Part shown: positions 34,701-47,547 of the stretch, piece after piece | Layout: the number at the start of each line of letters is the position of its first letter | Numbering within the stretch: position 1 is the first letter of the stretch | Assembly: GCA_011037195.1 (NCBI GenBank) | Contig: JAAEAF010001910.1 | Span: 17,457-81,456, forward strand | Origin: Triatoma infestans | Taxonomy: Eukaryota > Arthropoda > Insecta > Hemiptera > Reduviidae | Length of the DNA stretch: 64,000 nucleotides | Direction: 5' to 3' | Program-made: the position numbers and the translations under genes | Notes under the pieces: generated by a model | Databases searched by the model: none | Seen by the model: the letters and a program-made list of their open reading frames with translations, nothing else | Told to the model about the DNA's origin: nothing

Positions 34701-37700
34701 CGCTGTAAGGTAACTGCTATTGAAAATTTGTAACAATTATTTTCGCTAGAACGTATAATTATTGTATAAATATGATATTGGAATTCATGAATTTTATTTC
34801 ACTTTTTAGATTGGAGAAATAACGCCTACCGATGTTGCACTTTCTTCTAGTCTTCAAAAGGATATTATGTCAATAAGTACCAAGCTTTTAAAAGAAAAAG
34901 GTAGATAATGTTACAATAATTAACTGATTTGGATTTGATATACTCCAGAATGTTTGTAGATATTAAATTTAAATCAATAGAGCCAGAATTTCTAGCATGA
35001 TATTGTCTGCCTATTCCTGGGCCCATGTGTTGTGTTGACTTCAGTTTTTTATTACATTAAGATCCTACATTGCTTTTTAAGAACATTAATGTATGCAAAG
35101 AATATTATTAGAATTTATAAACTCGAATGAACAGCTGCTTGAATGTCTAATTTAGTATCTTCACTCCAAAATTGATTCTAGAATGTTGTAGAAGACTGGA
35201 GAAAATATCTGGCTCCAAAAATAGTATTCTCATTCTGAAACCAAATCCATTTAGAAACTTTGTTAGTGAGGGAGATACATAGTTTGGCACTTGAGGTATA
35301 AGTGGACTATGCCTATCTGGTTCCAAATAGGTGACATTTATAGCTTTAATTTCCAACCATTCACATTATGAAAGAGCTTATTAGGTTTCTATAAATCCAA
35401 CATAATTTGTGATCCAAAATGGAGGCCCATGACATTTCACTTCTGTCAGTGACTTCTCCACTGTTTACTCCCCTTGTAGAATATTTAGTCCTGATGGAAT
35501 GTTTCCTTAAGCGACATCTGCATATTCCAACTCAGAATCTCCGCGTTCCAAATCCAGTTCATTAACCATCGAATTAATCTCGCCTTTAGAAGGAGGAATA
35601 AAGAATTCACCTCTTTCTCATTTAGCCATGAATTTGGGGGGGAGGGTGACAGCCAAGGTCATTGCGACCCAAGAATATTATTGTGTATTTCGTTTGTAAT
35701 AACATTTCTAAGATTATTATTTTCTGATAATAATAATACGCCGAAGACCAGAGATCCCCTCCTCTCCGAAGGAGTAGTAATAATATACTCTGCGAAAACA
35801 AAATGTTTGTTACATTAGACAAAAAGCTGGGGAAAATACGGAAGGAGAAGAATGCATTGGCACAATGGAGTGCTTATCTTTATCTGCCAGCTCCCCATTT
35901 AGAACTCCCCTAGTTGTGGAATGAGTAAGAAGTACAAATAATTCTCTTCGAAGCTGAATACCAGAAGAGAGTGGAGCAGTGAACCCGCACTGTCTGGCAT
36001 TAAAGAAAATGCCATTGTATGTTTTGCGGATGGGTCGAGGACCCTTGAAGGGACTGAGGCCGGAGTGTTTGGGCCAAGGGCTAGTCATTAGGAACCTATG
36101 GACAAATTTTCCTGAATCTTTCAGGCGAAAATCTTGCTACTGGAAGATGTATACAGTTTATTTGACAGAAAATATCGGAATCAGGAGATTGTATCCTGTC
36201 CGTTAGCCATGTTGCATTAAAACACGGAGCTCATAAGTCATCAATTCAGGAATGGTAAGGGAAACCTCCGCAGTCTCAACGACCTGGACAGGAAAAATAG
36301 AATTACCATATTTGGGTGTCAGTGGCATGTTAGCGTGGAAGGGAATAAGATGGTCGAACCCTAACAAGGAAAGGCGCTGTATCCTTCTTTATGAAGCCTC
36401 ACCTTTTTGTGACCAGTCTTTCGAGGAAGAACTCCGAAATTAGGAGGAAGTGAAGAGAGCACAGCTCTCAGGAAGGATCTTTGTGTCTCCCAGAGTCTTC
36501 TCAGTGCACTGCCAGCCTTCGAACAGAATACTAGTTACAAGACAGCCCATCAGCGGACAGTGAGCTGTAGAGCTCTTAGGAAGAGATCTAAGAGCGGTAT
36601 GCTCGAACTCGGGACCTCCGCGTTGCTAGACAGCGCGCAACCCCTGAGCTAATCCCTTCCTTTGTCTGGGTGATTATAACCGGAAAAGATCTGAAGCGTA
36701 CATCAGTCTGAGTAAAAATAGGCTTCACACGGATACGTATGTATTTCCTCTCGGGGCATTATAGACTAAGGGGATATGTGAAGAACGATACGTGGGATAC
36801 GTGGCCCTGGACAGGATAACAGCTGCAGATTCTGTGGGGAATTGGAAGAGGCTCCAATAACCCCCTAAAGGAATGTGATGGATTGGAAACCTGGGTATTT
36901 ACTAGGTGCTGGAGGAAGATATACCCTCGCTAGAACCTTCCAGATTCTAAGATTTCTCAGAGATTTTAATGTGGAAGGGGTGCTATAGGGTGACGAATGG
37001 TCTAAACTGATATCAGTGGGGTGGCACAGTAGATTCTTTTGGTCGCAAAAAAATTAAAAATACATGTTGAAAAATTTTGACCGGCTTTAGGAGACAAAGC
37101 GATAAAACTTACAAGAAAATTTGTTAATTAGTATAAAGTAGTAAATATTTATAAAATTTTAAGTTCATCTCAACCAAAAGTTAATGTATTGTAATGTAGG
37201 GATAATGCTAAAAAGTAATATATAAATAGATAAATCCACTGCGATATGGATTTCTTTTTTACCCACTACCCAGTATATTGTATTCTGTGCATAAATGAGT
37301 TTCTTGAGCTACGTTGCCTATGAGAATTAAAAATACCAGTTACGAGGGTGGGTCAAATATAAACCGGACTTTTTTTGTATATATTTATTTATGATAATAA
37401 ATTACAAAAAACATATTTAATATTTTTCAACATAGTCTCCTTTACATTCTACACATTTTTCCCAGCGTTTTGGAAGCTTGAAGATCCCTTCTTCAAAGAA
37501 TTTTTGAGATACTCATCAGCCAATTGCGCACGAAATCTTCCGACAGGTTGATCGTTTTCTAACCGTTTTCTTCCCAGTGCTTCTTTCAAGGACCTAAACA
37601 AAAAGTAGTCACAGAGAGATAAATCTGGACTGTAGGGAGGGTGTTCAAGGGTTTTCCAATGCAGTTTAACCAATTTGTCCTTTGTCAAAGTCGCCGTGTG

Positions 37701-40700
37701 AGGCCTGGCGTTGTCATGAAGGAGGATGACATCTCTGATTGGAATACCCTGTCTTTTAGTTCAGTAGGCGGCCTTCGCTGACTCCAACAGCTGGCAGTAC
37801 TAGACGAAATTCACTGTTCGTCGATCGTGTAGGAAGTCAACAAGTAAAACTCCCCTCCAGTCCCAAAAAACAGTCGCGAGCACTTTTCCGGCAGAGAGAA
37901 GGGTTTTTGCCTTCACAGGGAATGCTTCATCTTTTTTTTCGCCACTCCTTACTCGCCATTTTTGATTCCGGCGTATAGTGGTGCACCCACGTCTCATCAC
38001 ATGACACAATGCGCCTCAAAAACAACTCCCCTTCCTGCCGAAATTGTTCTCTTTTTGATTTGTGGTCAGTAACCACGGAACCCATCGAGCACAGACTTTT
38101 CTGAAGCCAAGATGCTCTGTGATTATGGTATAAGCACTTCCATGGCTGATTCCTATCTCTGAAGCGATTTCATCGATTTTTACGCGGCGGTCACCTTCAA
38201 TAAGGTTACGTACAGCACGGATGTTGTCATCTGTAACACTTGATCTTGGGCGGTCGATCGTGACCTTGATTTTCTACACTTTCACGTCCACCTTTAAACT
38301 TCTTAGCCCAGTCAAATACTTGGGTCCGAGAAAGGGTACCTTCACCAAACTGTTCCTGTAATCGAGTTAAAATTTCCGTTGGTTTACACCTTCGTTAGTT
38401 AAAAACTTAACAACAATACGTTGCGCAACGCGCGATGTAAACTCTTGCTCAGTCATGTCTATACTGGCGACAGAACAGAGATAAAAAATTGCCGACAGAA
38501 CAGATATAAAAAAACCGATCTTTTTTGAGACGGCCTGATGAGGCAGTAAGAAGTCCGGTTTATATTTGACTTAGTCTCGTATTACACTTATCAGTAGACC
38601 CTGGCATACTTGTAGAGTGTGTAATTGTTGGAGTTGCTGATTAAGTATCGTATTGCTCAGCTGGGACATGCAACAACTTGGCTAAGAACTCTCAAGAGGT
38701 GGTTGATCCTTTTCCCTATTAATAAACCAATGTACCTGAAGGTTCTAGTGTTAATGAAATTTGAAAAACAAGAAAATAATTATTAATTGTCAAATTTAAT
38801 TTAATTTAATTTAATAATAAATTAATAATTATTTTTATCATTTTTTTTTTTTAAGAAAAACTTGATGTCCTATTCGAAGTAAAAAAAAAAGATGAGGAAA
38901 TTAAAGAAATATGCACGGAAAGAGAAGAAGTCAATCATAAGAATGATGAAAAAGTTGAACCATCGCATGTTGAAATTGGTAATATTGATATATTAATAGA
39001 TTTATTGAGTTTATTTATACTGGATGGGTCACTAATATGCATATTAGTATTTATTTGTATTACATATTAGTATCGTTTAGAATTTATGCATAATTTCAAA
39101 AGTGCAAAGGGTCTTTTTCGTGATTTTTTTTTTTATTTTCTTTTACAGAATTTATATCGAAATTCGTCTTTTAAGACTAATCTAGGTCTTGAATCTAATT
39201 TTGATTATTGGTTACATTTTGACCTAATTTGTATTGCCATTAAAAGATGCTTTTATAGAGAAACATGTTCAATCATGATTAATTTTGATCAGTTTTCGAT
39301 TTTCCTCCATCGACAGAGTGGTTCATCAAGTTCGGTAGAGAGTTGACTTACACTTACAAAGTTTCTGTCTGCATGGTATACGAAAGAAACATACCATAGT
39401 CGGATGATAAAATCCCAGATATTAACATGTATTGGGGAATCAATCACATATTCGTATTTTACTCTTCTATTAAATGACACTGTATTCCTCTCTATCACAT
39501 ATAAAGTAAAAATTAATAATTTTTTAGAAATATATTATGCAGAAGTGTGCTTTTAATTTATTTTCCTTGGCAGACGAAAAATTGGTGCCCAAATATAACT
39601 ATATGGAAAAATATGAAAAAGTAACGAATTATTTGATAGAGGTAGAAACAAAGTTGAAACCCTTTCTTTCTGATGAATCTTTGAAAAAATACAGATCAGA
39701 TTGTCAGGTAATTTTTATTCCATTAATTTAATGCAATTTTAAGAATATGTTTAAATGTTTCTTAAAACATTTATATAAATTCTGTTTTATTCTGTACAAA
39801 TGTATCCATGTTTAGAAAGCTGTTAATCTTCCCGTTAATGCTATATCACCAGTGAGTGCTGCACATCTTATGGATAAACTAAAAAAACTTTCAACTCTTT
39901 TACAAGGTCAATATGTTACAGTAGCTGATAAAAGAGTGTCTGCTAGTGCTCATCCATTAGGATTGTTTTATTGTATGAATCTTCTTGCGGAAAAAATTGT
40001 GGTAAGTATTTGTGGTTACTATTAAACATCAGTTAATTGGCTGCCTTTTTTTAAAAAAAAGTACTCAATGATTTTCTCTTGCTGCATTTCTCAGCTTCTT
40101 AAACAAATATTTTTCAACATTTGGAAGAAATTTACTTCACATTTCTTATACTGGATTTAAATATCTTCATACTATATTGGTGTGAGTACTGTAACTCAGA
40201 AAGAAGGGTTGTCTTCAGAATAGCTGGGGACGTTATTGAAAGAGATGGGGGCATTCAGTGGGAATCTCTGTCTACCGGGTCCTCTTCTGGAAGTTCTCTA
40301 GGGATGGGTTGATTAAGAAATACAGCTAAGTCAAAATAGCCAATGCTATTTATAGTAATCGTGTTGCTTAAAAAAGAAATGTGTTGAGCAACACTCTCAC
40401 GACTTCCTCTTACGCCTCTGAATACTTACATGTATAAAATGACAAATTTTCACTAAACTGCAAATTTTGCTTTTATGTCTTAACATAAATACACAGATGT
40501 TAGGGGCACAAGTGCCAAACTACCATTAGAGGCAGGTAGAGAATGTTTACATTGTAGAGAGGGCAATAATATAGAATAAATACATTTGAATTTTAACGTT
40601 TCAGATTCCTCGACACCATCTAAAAAAAATCTGGTGTGAAACACTCACACAACTTTCTCTTACTCCAGTTCTTAAAATTATAATTGACAAATGTTATAGT

Positions 40701-43700
40701 TAGTGTACCAAATTTAATAAAATCCGTCGAAAACTGAAAAAACTGTTCAGTAAAAGCGCGGTTTACTAATTTTCTTGAAACTTGGAATTTTGGCCAACTA
40801 TTTATTTCTAATTAATTTTGTTTGGATGATAGAATTGTATAATCAACTATGATAGCACTTTAATGAAAAACATAACCCCACCTCTTCCCTAAAAGTGCCC
40901 TTAAATGAATGTTCCTAGAGAAACGTTTTAAATAAAAGTTGGTAGATCTTTGTATGCGTAGTTTACATAAAAGATTCAAGAAAATCATCGGTGCTATTTT
41001 TGAGAAAATCACGAAAAAGTGGAAAAACCATTTAGTAAAGTGGTAAAGTAAACGCACTTCCGGTTATGCGATTTATTTCAAACTTGGAATTTCAACAGTA
41101 TATTTAATTCTAATTAACATTATTCAGATGAGCGAATTGTCCAATAAACTGAAATAGCACTTTAGATGATAACCTAACCCCACCCCTCTCGCAAAAGTGC
41201 CCTTACATGAATTTTCCCAGAGAAATATTTCAAATAAAAGTTGTAGCTCTTTGGATGTGTAGTTGAGGTACCCAGTTTGAAAAAAATCGTCGGAGCCATT
41301 TTTGAGAAAATTGCAAAAAAGTAAAAAAAAAAAAAAGAGTAAAGTGGTATTTCTGGTTGTGTAATTTTCACCAGTTCAAAATCTGATAACGTACTGCCAG
41401 ATCCCATGGTGATATCTAAACGGAATATCAAGTTTGAACTTTCTACGATTTTTCGTTTTTGAGCTATGCTATTCATATCACACACAGACCATTTGCTAAA
41501 AACCACTTTTTTGGACTCGGGGGACCTCAAAACGGATATTTCCGGTGAAAACTCGATATCGAAACACGATTACAATACTTTCTCTTACTAGGAGTAAGAG
41601 AAAGTAATAATGCTTTAAGAATAAGGTTACAAATAAAAGTTTTTTTTGTCCTACGCCATGTCTACGTCGCGTGGCCCAGTACAAAATAGGCTACGCTGGC
41701 GACCTATGTTCGTTTACTTGGATATCCAGGGGGCACATGAGAACAATTTCGGACGCACTTATCAAAAACAACTTCACTCCCCCACAAATAAAAGTGATAG
41801 GTTTATATCTGTGCTGTTAGTATTCCAAGTTTAATGGAACTCGTTATAGTCGTTTTTGAGAAAATTCCAAAAATTCACAAACCTATTCTGTAATTTTACT
41901 TTCGCTTAACCGAATTTCTTCAAATTTGGAATGAAAGAAAATCATTGAAGCCGTTTTCGAGAAAAGCTCGAAGAACTGAAAAAAAATCATTCAGTAAAGT
42001 CACGCTTCCAACTGATGGATTTTGCCCGAAACGTTCGTTCAGTTGCGGTGGTAGTACACACCTAGTTGCTAAACAGAATATTATGTTTGAGCTTCCTGCG
42101 ACTTTCATTTTTGAGATATTTTGTTCACACACTTACAGACCCGGTGTTAAAAACAGTTTTATCGTACTCAGGGGACTTCAAAACATGTGTTTCCGGTGAA
42201 AACTCAATTTCGAAAATTTGACACGGTCGAAATATTTACAAGAAAAGAATAGAAGTAAGAGAAAGTAGAAACAAATTGTTTAACAAACGGATACTTGGAA
42301 TATGACTCATAAGTGGCTGGACTACATCAGTAATTTCTTTTTATGATCCTCCTAATCTCCTTCTTTCTATCCATCATTTCTTTGTGTAATACTTCATGAC
42401 CTACCTTGAAAGTCATAAATTTTTTCTTTTCGTAATGTGGAAACATCATTTTTACTTGTGATCATCGCTGTAATATTTCTATTATTATTACGACTACTTT
42501 ATTAAAAAATGACCGGATATAATCTAACATGCTAATAAACAAACAAATGGCAAGTTATAAAATTAGTACAACCATATGTACTGGTTTGAAAATACCAAAA
42601 CTCTTTCGGTGGCATTTCGAAATGCAGCTCTACGCTACGTATAATTATGGGGGGGGGCAATCAGATTTTTCAGATAATACCTTTTTTTTAACAACTTCTG
42701 AACAATTTTTTAATACTGAAAAGAATACCTAAATAGCACTAACATAACACACCCTAATTTTTGTTATGAACGTGGAAATTGGCAATGAAACTGGTAGAGT
42801 TGTCAGCGTCTACAAATGAATACTTTATTCGATTGAAAAAGCAAATATATGGCAAACAAAGGTACTTACGTTCGCGGTCCAGTGTAATAGAAGATTATGG
42901 ACCTGCCGTTTACACTTTCAGCCGTCGAAGTAAATTAAGTAATTATTCTAAAATCATGTTTGCACATTCTAATATAAATAAATAATATTTATTACAATAT
43001 ATTTTTCTTTAAGAAACAAGGAGAACAAGTGGTTTCAAGTAAACCTCATGCAGCATTTGCCATTGCAGCCGTTACTGTTGCTCTTTGGATAGAATTCCCA
43101 GACTTTGGAAAACTTCTGTTGGCACATTTTTATAGGAAATGTCCTTATCTGATTCCTGCTTATTGGGAGAGAGAAGAAAATGAATCTGAGGAAGAATATT
43201 ACAAGTATTTTATATTTTATTCTAAGGACTTATAAAATAACTTCCTTTTATAAGGTGGTATTCCTTAAAAATCTTTTTTATATTCATAGTGTTTAATTTA
43301 TTTTGTTATTCTTGTCAGGAAATTAGGGTTTTCCTATTCAGGCGGCACAATGGAAGAAGCGAATATGTTTTTAAAACGTCAAGGAGGAATCGTAAAACTA
43401 TATAGTTCAATAATCATAACTGAAATAAAAAAGTCAATGCAATCACATAATCATCCCATGGGGCTGGGAGAATGTTGGAGACTTCTTGTAGCTTTTGTAA
43501 AATTAGGTAATTTTGTCTTTCTTTATTTCAAGATTGCCTTCTTTAACATGCTTCAGTATTTTTTCTGAATGATATATATAACTGTCATGGTTACAAATTT
43601 AAGTGACAGTACCAGTGACAGGAAAATAGCTCTCAGAAAAAACACAAAATAGCGCATATAGTAATTTCATTTAAAAAACCAGTGTGAAACTCCCCTCTCT

Positions 43701-46282
43701 ATTTCTGTTAACACAATTATATAAAAAATGACAAATTTTCTTATTTCTCCTCTCTCTTATTTTCAAACTTTCCTTATTTATCCTAGCATAAATATAGAAG
43801 TGGTGGGAGGGACAAGTACAACCTACTAAGGTAGGTAGGTAAGTGAAGAGCGCGCCAATGACTAGACACAACGTCAAAATTTAACGTCACAAATTCCTCA
43901 AAACTATCTGGCAGTATTTCAAATAAAGTGATAGGTTTATATCTGTGCTATCAATGATTCCAAGTGTAATGGAAATCATTGTAGCCGTTAACGAGAAAAT
44001 GTGCTCTTATGGTGGAAAAATCCATGGTGAAACTGGACCTTGGTGATCCAGTCCAACACACTACCTCTTGCTAATCCTTCTCCTTCTAGTTTATTAGAAT
44101 TAATATCAAGGGTTTTTTATTTATAAAATTGGCTTTTACCCAAAAGTTACAAGGGTGGGTTTCGGAATGTTTATACATAGACAAAGGAAAAGTTACATTT
44201 GTATGTCTGTATCAAGTACATTTGCAATAATAATTTTTTTTTTTAAAGTCGTAAACACTGTCAGCTAAATGGAATTTTTTAAACAAAATGTTGCTTTCTT
44301 CTGGTTGAAAATATAAAAAATTTGCCTTTATTTATAAATTGTATTCTAGTAGTGAAAAATATACCCCTTTATTCTCCCAGCTTGTAAGTATTCTTAGGGA
44401 TATCCGCGAGGATTCCAAGAACCTTGAAGAAATGGCCAATCCAAGTCCCGCTACGGGGAAATTAGTGGATTAAGGTTCTTTTCAGATCGGCCCACGACTT
44501 CTATTTAGTAGCGACACTGAAGCGTTAGTATTTTTACATAAAATCGTCACTCTTTTTTATCTATCATAATTCTCTATCACTGAAGTGTTTATTCAGAGAT
44601 ATCTAGCTAACCCAAAGAGGCTCCAAATTACATAGTTATTATAATTTTTTTTTAAATTTATTTTTAAAATGTGTGTATTTTAATTAACTTTCTCTTTCAT
44701 TTTTCAAATTTTTCAATTACAGAGCCAAAACCAGAAATAAGTGCAACTGTTCTATATGATATACTTGACATTACTGGAGACGCAATGGTAAGAGCTTATG
44801 GAATCCAGTTCCACAAACTGCTACATGTTATCTGCAAGTCTTACTTACCCAAAATTGTAGAGGTGAAATATTCTTGTTTATATACATTTTTTATGTCTTA
44901 ATGGTTTTCCGAAATCTATAGATATATTCCTTAAATTTTTAATTGATTTTATTCAAAGTGGTAGAGAGGATTATAATAATTCTTTAATTGAAAACAGTTT
45001 GATTATTCTAAATTTATATATCTTCTATACATATTCAGCACTTTAATTATTAAAAATATAGCATCCTGCAGCTTTAATTTATTGCGACTATTTAGATAAA
45101 GAACTTAGCTCTCACATTTAAATTGGATTATAGCTGGGAAATATACAGTAGATTGACATGGGGGCGTTAGAAAAACCAGCTGCACCACTGCAATTATGAA
45201 TGAGTTCATTGTATCACCACTTATTCGCACACTCCAATTCTTATTTTTATCAGCTTAGGTGGTCTAAATCGACTCCAGCGGAAACGTGTGTATATTGGTT
45301 CCTCTTCTGAATACTGAAATCTGTGAGAAAACTAACTTCAGTGACCCAGAATTGAAAGTTTATCTTTTTTTCCTTCTGGCCAAACCTGAGAGACCCTTCA
45401 GAAATCAAATCCATTCGATGTACATAAATTCTAACATTTACTATGGCCTATAATTACCGTTCTTATAGGATGCAACCTTGTCATATAGTTAAAGCAATAG
45501 CTATTGTAAGGGTTATGTTTATTTCAGACAAAGGTTTCAAACCACTAATAGCTTCCTGAGAATTGCTATGCATGCACTAATTGCCACAAATATGTAAGTT
45601 GGAAATGCCCCAAATGAACAGGGTCCGTTGGACTCCTGAAGAGCATTCAGAAGCAAAGATATCCGCTCTCATCGATCATCCATCTTCTCTTATCTGATTC
45701 ACAACTATTTCCGTAATAATAACTGGAACTGACTTGTTCTGAGAATGGCTTGACCATGTAGAAGCACTTTAGAATTTATCGTTTATAAAAAAACATCTCT
45801 GCAGCGCGAGAGGTTGTAACTTCTAATCACACCCCCCCCGTTCCTTTTTTTATCTTAGACCTATGCAAACTCTAAAGAGAGGCCCCTGTTGCGGAAATTC
45901 TATGCTTCCAAGCTTCTCATCCACTGGGAACACTGAAAGATTTATCACAGCATATTCAGGTTCCATAATGTCGGAAGTTAGACATACACCTCCAATTCCT
46001 CTAATTATTTTTGTAGTGCACTGTAAAATCTGTTGCTTACAAGTATTTAGCCTCCTTAAATATGAGCACAAAGGCCGTGGGTAACAATTTCAAAGGTAGC
46101 CAGGCTTATTAAATACTGCAAAATGACAATGACAATAAACAAATAGGTAACAAATTTTACAGGTTACTCCGGATGGCATGAGTGGTGGACCATTGACAAG
46201 ACTGAGAAATTTTCTCGAAAGTATTGCTAAAGGCAAGATTTTGCAACCACCAAAAGGTCTTCTACCACCAAATTTTTGGTGA
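31785..46282 (+). CDS. GLE1: Nucleoporin GLE1, mRNA export factor
   Basis: GLE1 binds inositol hexakisphosphate and activates the DEAD-box helicase Dbp5 at the cytoplasmic face of the nuclear pore. Exons: 31785-31787 (ATG only), 31859-32170, 34073-34254 (end uncertain), 34347-34502, 34616-34709, 34810-34900, 38856-38978, 39574-39707, 39816-40001, 43014-43204, 43319-43506, 44723-44862, 46163-46282. With these the sum is 1920 nt (639 aa). The central part is a charged coiled coil (AKIKKRLEKIECAKQDVERL, then the KKQEEEQKIKEK stretch). The C-terminal GLE1 domain (about residue 320 onward) shows PHAAFAIAAVTVALW, LAHFYRKCPYLIP, NFLKR-like MFLKRQGGIVKLY, HPMGLGECWRLL and the ending LQPPKGLLPPNFW. 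The exon 3 donor (GTTTAT) is the only doubtful junction. Confidence 0.9.
32400..33740 (-). pseudogene. Decayed LINE endonuclease region in GLE1 intron 2
   Basis: On the minus strand, shifting frames give the order of an APE endonuclease of Jockey-type LINEs. Near 33600 ELHDKRIDISFINEAYF resembles the start of the domain. Near 33340-33290 FYNAK..GRRVANQR resembles the GDYNAKH..WGSR..N.RG motif. Near 33050 DWNLFKEY and downstream text resemble the linker before the RT. No intact frame remains. It is antisense to GLE1. Confidence 0.45.
35640..37045 (+). pseudogene. Decayed LINE 3' end with RNase H, GLE1 intron 6
   Basis: The + strand gives MPLYVFADGSRT-like (about 36010) as the first RNase H motif and FGCQWHVSVEGNKM-like (about 36310) as the last. 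After an inserted SINE, GHYRLRGYVKND (about 36760) is followed by C..CGELEEAP..ECDG (36820-36880) and SVGWHSRFFW (about 37015). This parallels the fragment at 7600-8976 but is another copy or family. Frames are broken. It lies in sense orientation in the intron. Confidence 0.6.
36478..36662 (-). repeat. tRNA-derived SINE nested in LINE fragment
   Basis: On the minus strand the head TTAGCTCAGGGGTTGCGCGC, box-B-like GAGTTCGAGC, and body CTCTTAGATCTCTTCCTAAGA, CTACAGCTCACTGTCCGCTGATGG, GCAGTGCACTGAGAAG match the family. It separates the RNase H part of the LINE from its Cys-rich tail. Confidence 0.75.
37343..38579. mobile_element. mariner-family (Tc1/mariner) DNA transposon
   Basis: Terminal inverted repeats CGAGGGTGGGTCAAATATAA...CCGGACTT (left) and AAGTCCGGTTTATATTTGAC..AGTCTCG (right) bound 1237 bp. 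A TA dinucleotide lies on each side (37341-37342, 38580-38581), the expected target duplication. It is inserted in GLE1 intron 6. The ends differ at a few bases, so the copy is not recent. Confidence 0.88.
37417..38456 (-). pseudogene. mariner transposase, broken
   Basis: The N-terminal helix-turn-helix region reads MTEQEFTSRVAQRIVVKFL, then DRPRSSVTDDNIRAVRNLIE and KIDEIASEIGISHGSAYTII. The catalytic part has VFWDWRGVLLVDFL, LLHDNARPHTATLT and EHPPYSPDLSLCDYFLF. The last two Asp residues are 34 residues apart, the DD34D spacing of mariner. In-frame stops (one at about 37801, just upstream of the last catalytic pair) and frameshifts make it inactive. Confidence 0.85.
39290..39460. repeat. Penelope-type terminal repeat fragment, GLE1 intron 7
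   Basis: GATTTTCCTCCATCGACAGAG, then GTAGAGAGTTGACTTACACT and AAGTTTCTGT, match 48388-48451 of the complete element. A segment GGATGATAAAATCCCAGAT...CAATCACATATTC matches the outer end with the other orientation. The hammerhead core is lost. Confidence 0.5.
40390..42265 (+). repeat. Dispersed repeat with about 300-bp internal subunits, GLE1 intron 9
   Basis: Homologous blocks recur about 300 bp apart: CTTGAAACTTGGAATTTTGG...GATAGCACTTTAATGA near 40770-40865, and TTCAAACTTGGAATTTCAAC...AATAGCACTTTAGATGA near 41070-41170. Each is followed by CCCCACC...AAAAGTGCCCTTA and TTTCAAATAAAAGTTG. A palindrome, ACTTTCTCTTACT..AGTAAGAGAAAGT, lies at 41577-41607. Related copies are at 9170, 18180, 26540, 43660 and 60480. 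No coding sequence is recognised; it is probably a non-autonomous element. Confidence 0.55.
43660..44070 (+). repeat. Dispersed repeat copy, GLE1 intron 11
   Basis: AGTGATAGGTTTATATCTGTGCT..ATTCCAAGT matches 41793-41830, and ATGACAAATTTTC plus CATAAATATAGAAGTGG..GGGACAAGT matches 40438-40515. It belongs to the same family as the intron 9 array. Confidence 0.55.
44863..46162. other. GLE1 intron 12
   Basis: 1.3 kb with no gene, repeat family or element that I can name. A short C run lies at 45831-45839. The longest open stretches read on both strands without recognisable motifs. Confidence 0.4.
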
Positions 46283-46700
46283 TTTATAATTAGTTTTATT
46301 TAAGAATAACTTCGTCCGTTTTTTAATTATTTTGTGTATATGAATTACACTAAAAAAAAAAATATTTTTTTCTCTGTGATGAAAGTATTAATTTTTGACA
46401 GATTAAGCTATATGCCCTCATATTAACTAAAATTATAATTTACAGATTGTTTGTAACTTTAAATTATACTTATTTTTAAAGATATTTATTAGTAAAGAAT
46501 GTCCTTTTTTTTATATTTTTTAAACACCAGAATTATTGCCTTAACATTTCATAAATATAAGTGATTTGAGGACAAAAGTTTTTGTGAAGCACAAACTATT
46601 TTCTCTTACTGTACTATTCAAACTGAAAATTGATAATTCTGTAGAAATTTGTAATTGTACGAAACTGTGAATTGTATTTATGATAAGCGGCTGATTTAAA

Positions 46701-46706
46701 AATAAA
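46701..46706 (+). promoter_or_regulatory. Candidate poly(A) signal of GLE1
   Basis: AATAAA 419 bases after the GLE1 stop, in AT-rich sequence with T-rich stretches on both sides. It is the clearest candidate in the 3' flank. Confidence 0.4.
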
Positions 46707-47547
46707 TATATTTAAATAGATGCTGAAGAAGAAAGCTCATCTTACTGCTTCAGGCAATGGAACTTCCAGATGAATGAAATCTCCCTAATATGGTGCATAG
46801 TTATGTTGAGTTCCACCATAGCCAAGTGTTTGAACCCAGTATTTCTCCTCTTTTGCTTTCGTTTAATAAAAAATCTTCGGTTTATGGGGGATCGGTCCAT
46901 ACGCCCTAACATAGTGGTGGAGCTGCCCCCTTCAGGCATGTATGCCCACCTTGGTGCTTCAGTGTTTGCTATACAAACACTGCTACCTACTTCCTGAGTC
47001 GATCTGTTGTTCTAGTCCGGTCAGATTAACCTATTGTCGATTGTTTGGCTCATAGTCGAAACTAATCTCCAGGGGGCACCACGTGGAGGCAACCGACTTC
47101 AACCCCTACACTGCAAGGTAGAAGAGGAAGAGAATAAGTAAGTTGGTTATGTGCATGTTAAACTATTTTTCCTAATATATATATTTGTGACTGAAATTAA
47201 AATTAACAAATTGTTTTATACTTTTTATATTCAAAATGGTCATCATAATTTGAATTTCTACCTTTTCATTGTGGCTTTATAGAGTTATGGATCAACTTTT
47301 AAGAATACATCTTCGTGAAATGCCAATCCGAACTGTGGAATCAATTCAGAATTTCCGGATCCGACTCCGTTTCTTGTTCCCTTATTAACATTATTACATG
47401 ATAAGTATATATATGGTAATTTGTATATTTTTCAACACTGTTTAGCTTTTATTTAGTAGAGTGAGCTTTATGCAGGTCTAGAGCTTCTGCTACATGTGCA
47501 TAAGATGACTAAATTAATTAGTCGATCTACTTATTACATCATAGATA

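Noticed and set aside
46740..47110. Possible gene or element with higher GC content
   Set aside because: Open frames on both strands overlap and carry no motif that I recognise. It looks repeat-derived, but no second copy is visible in the window.
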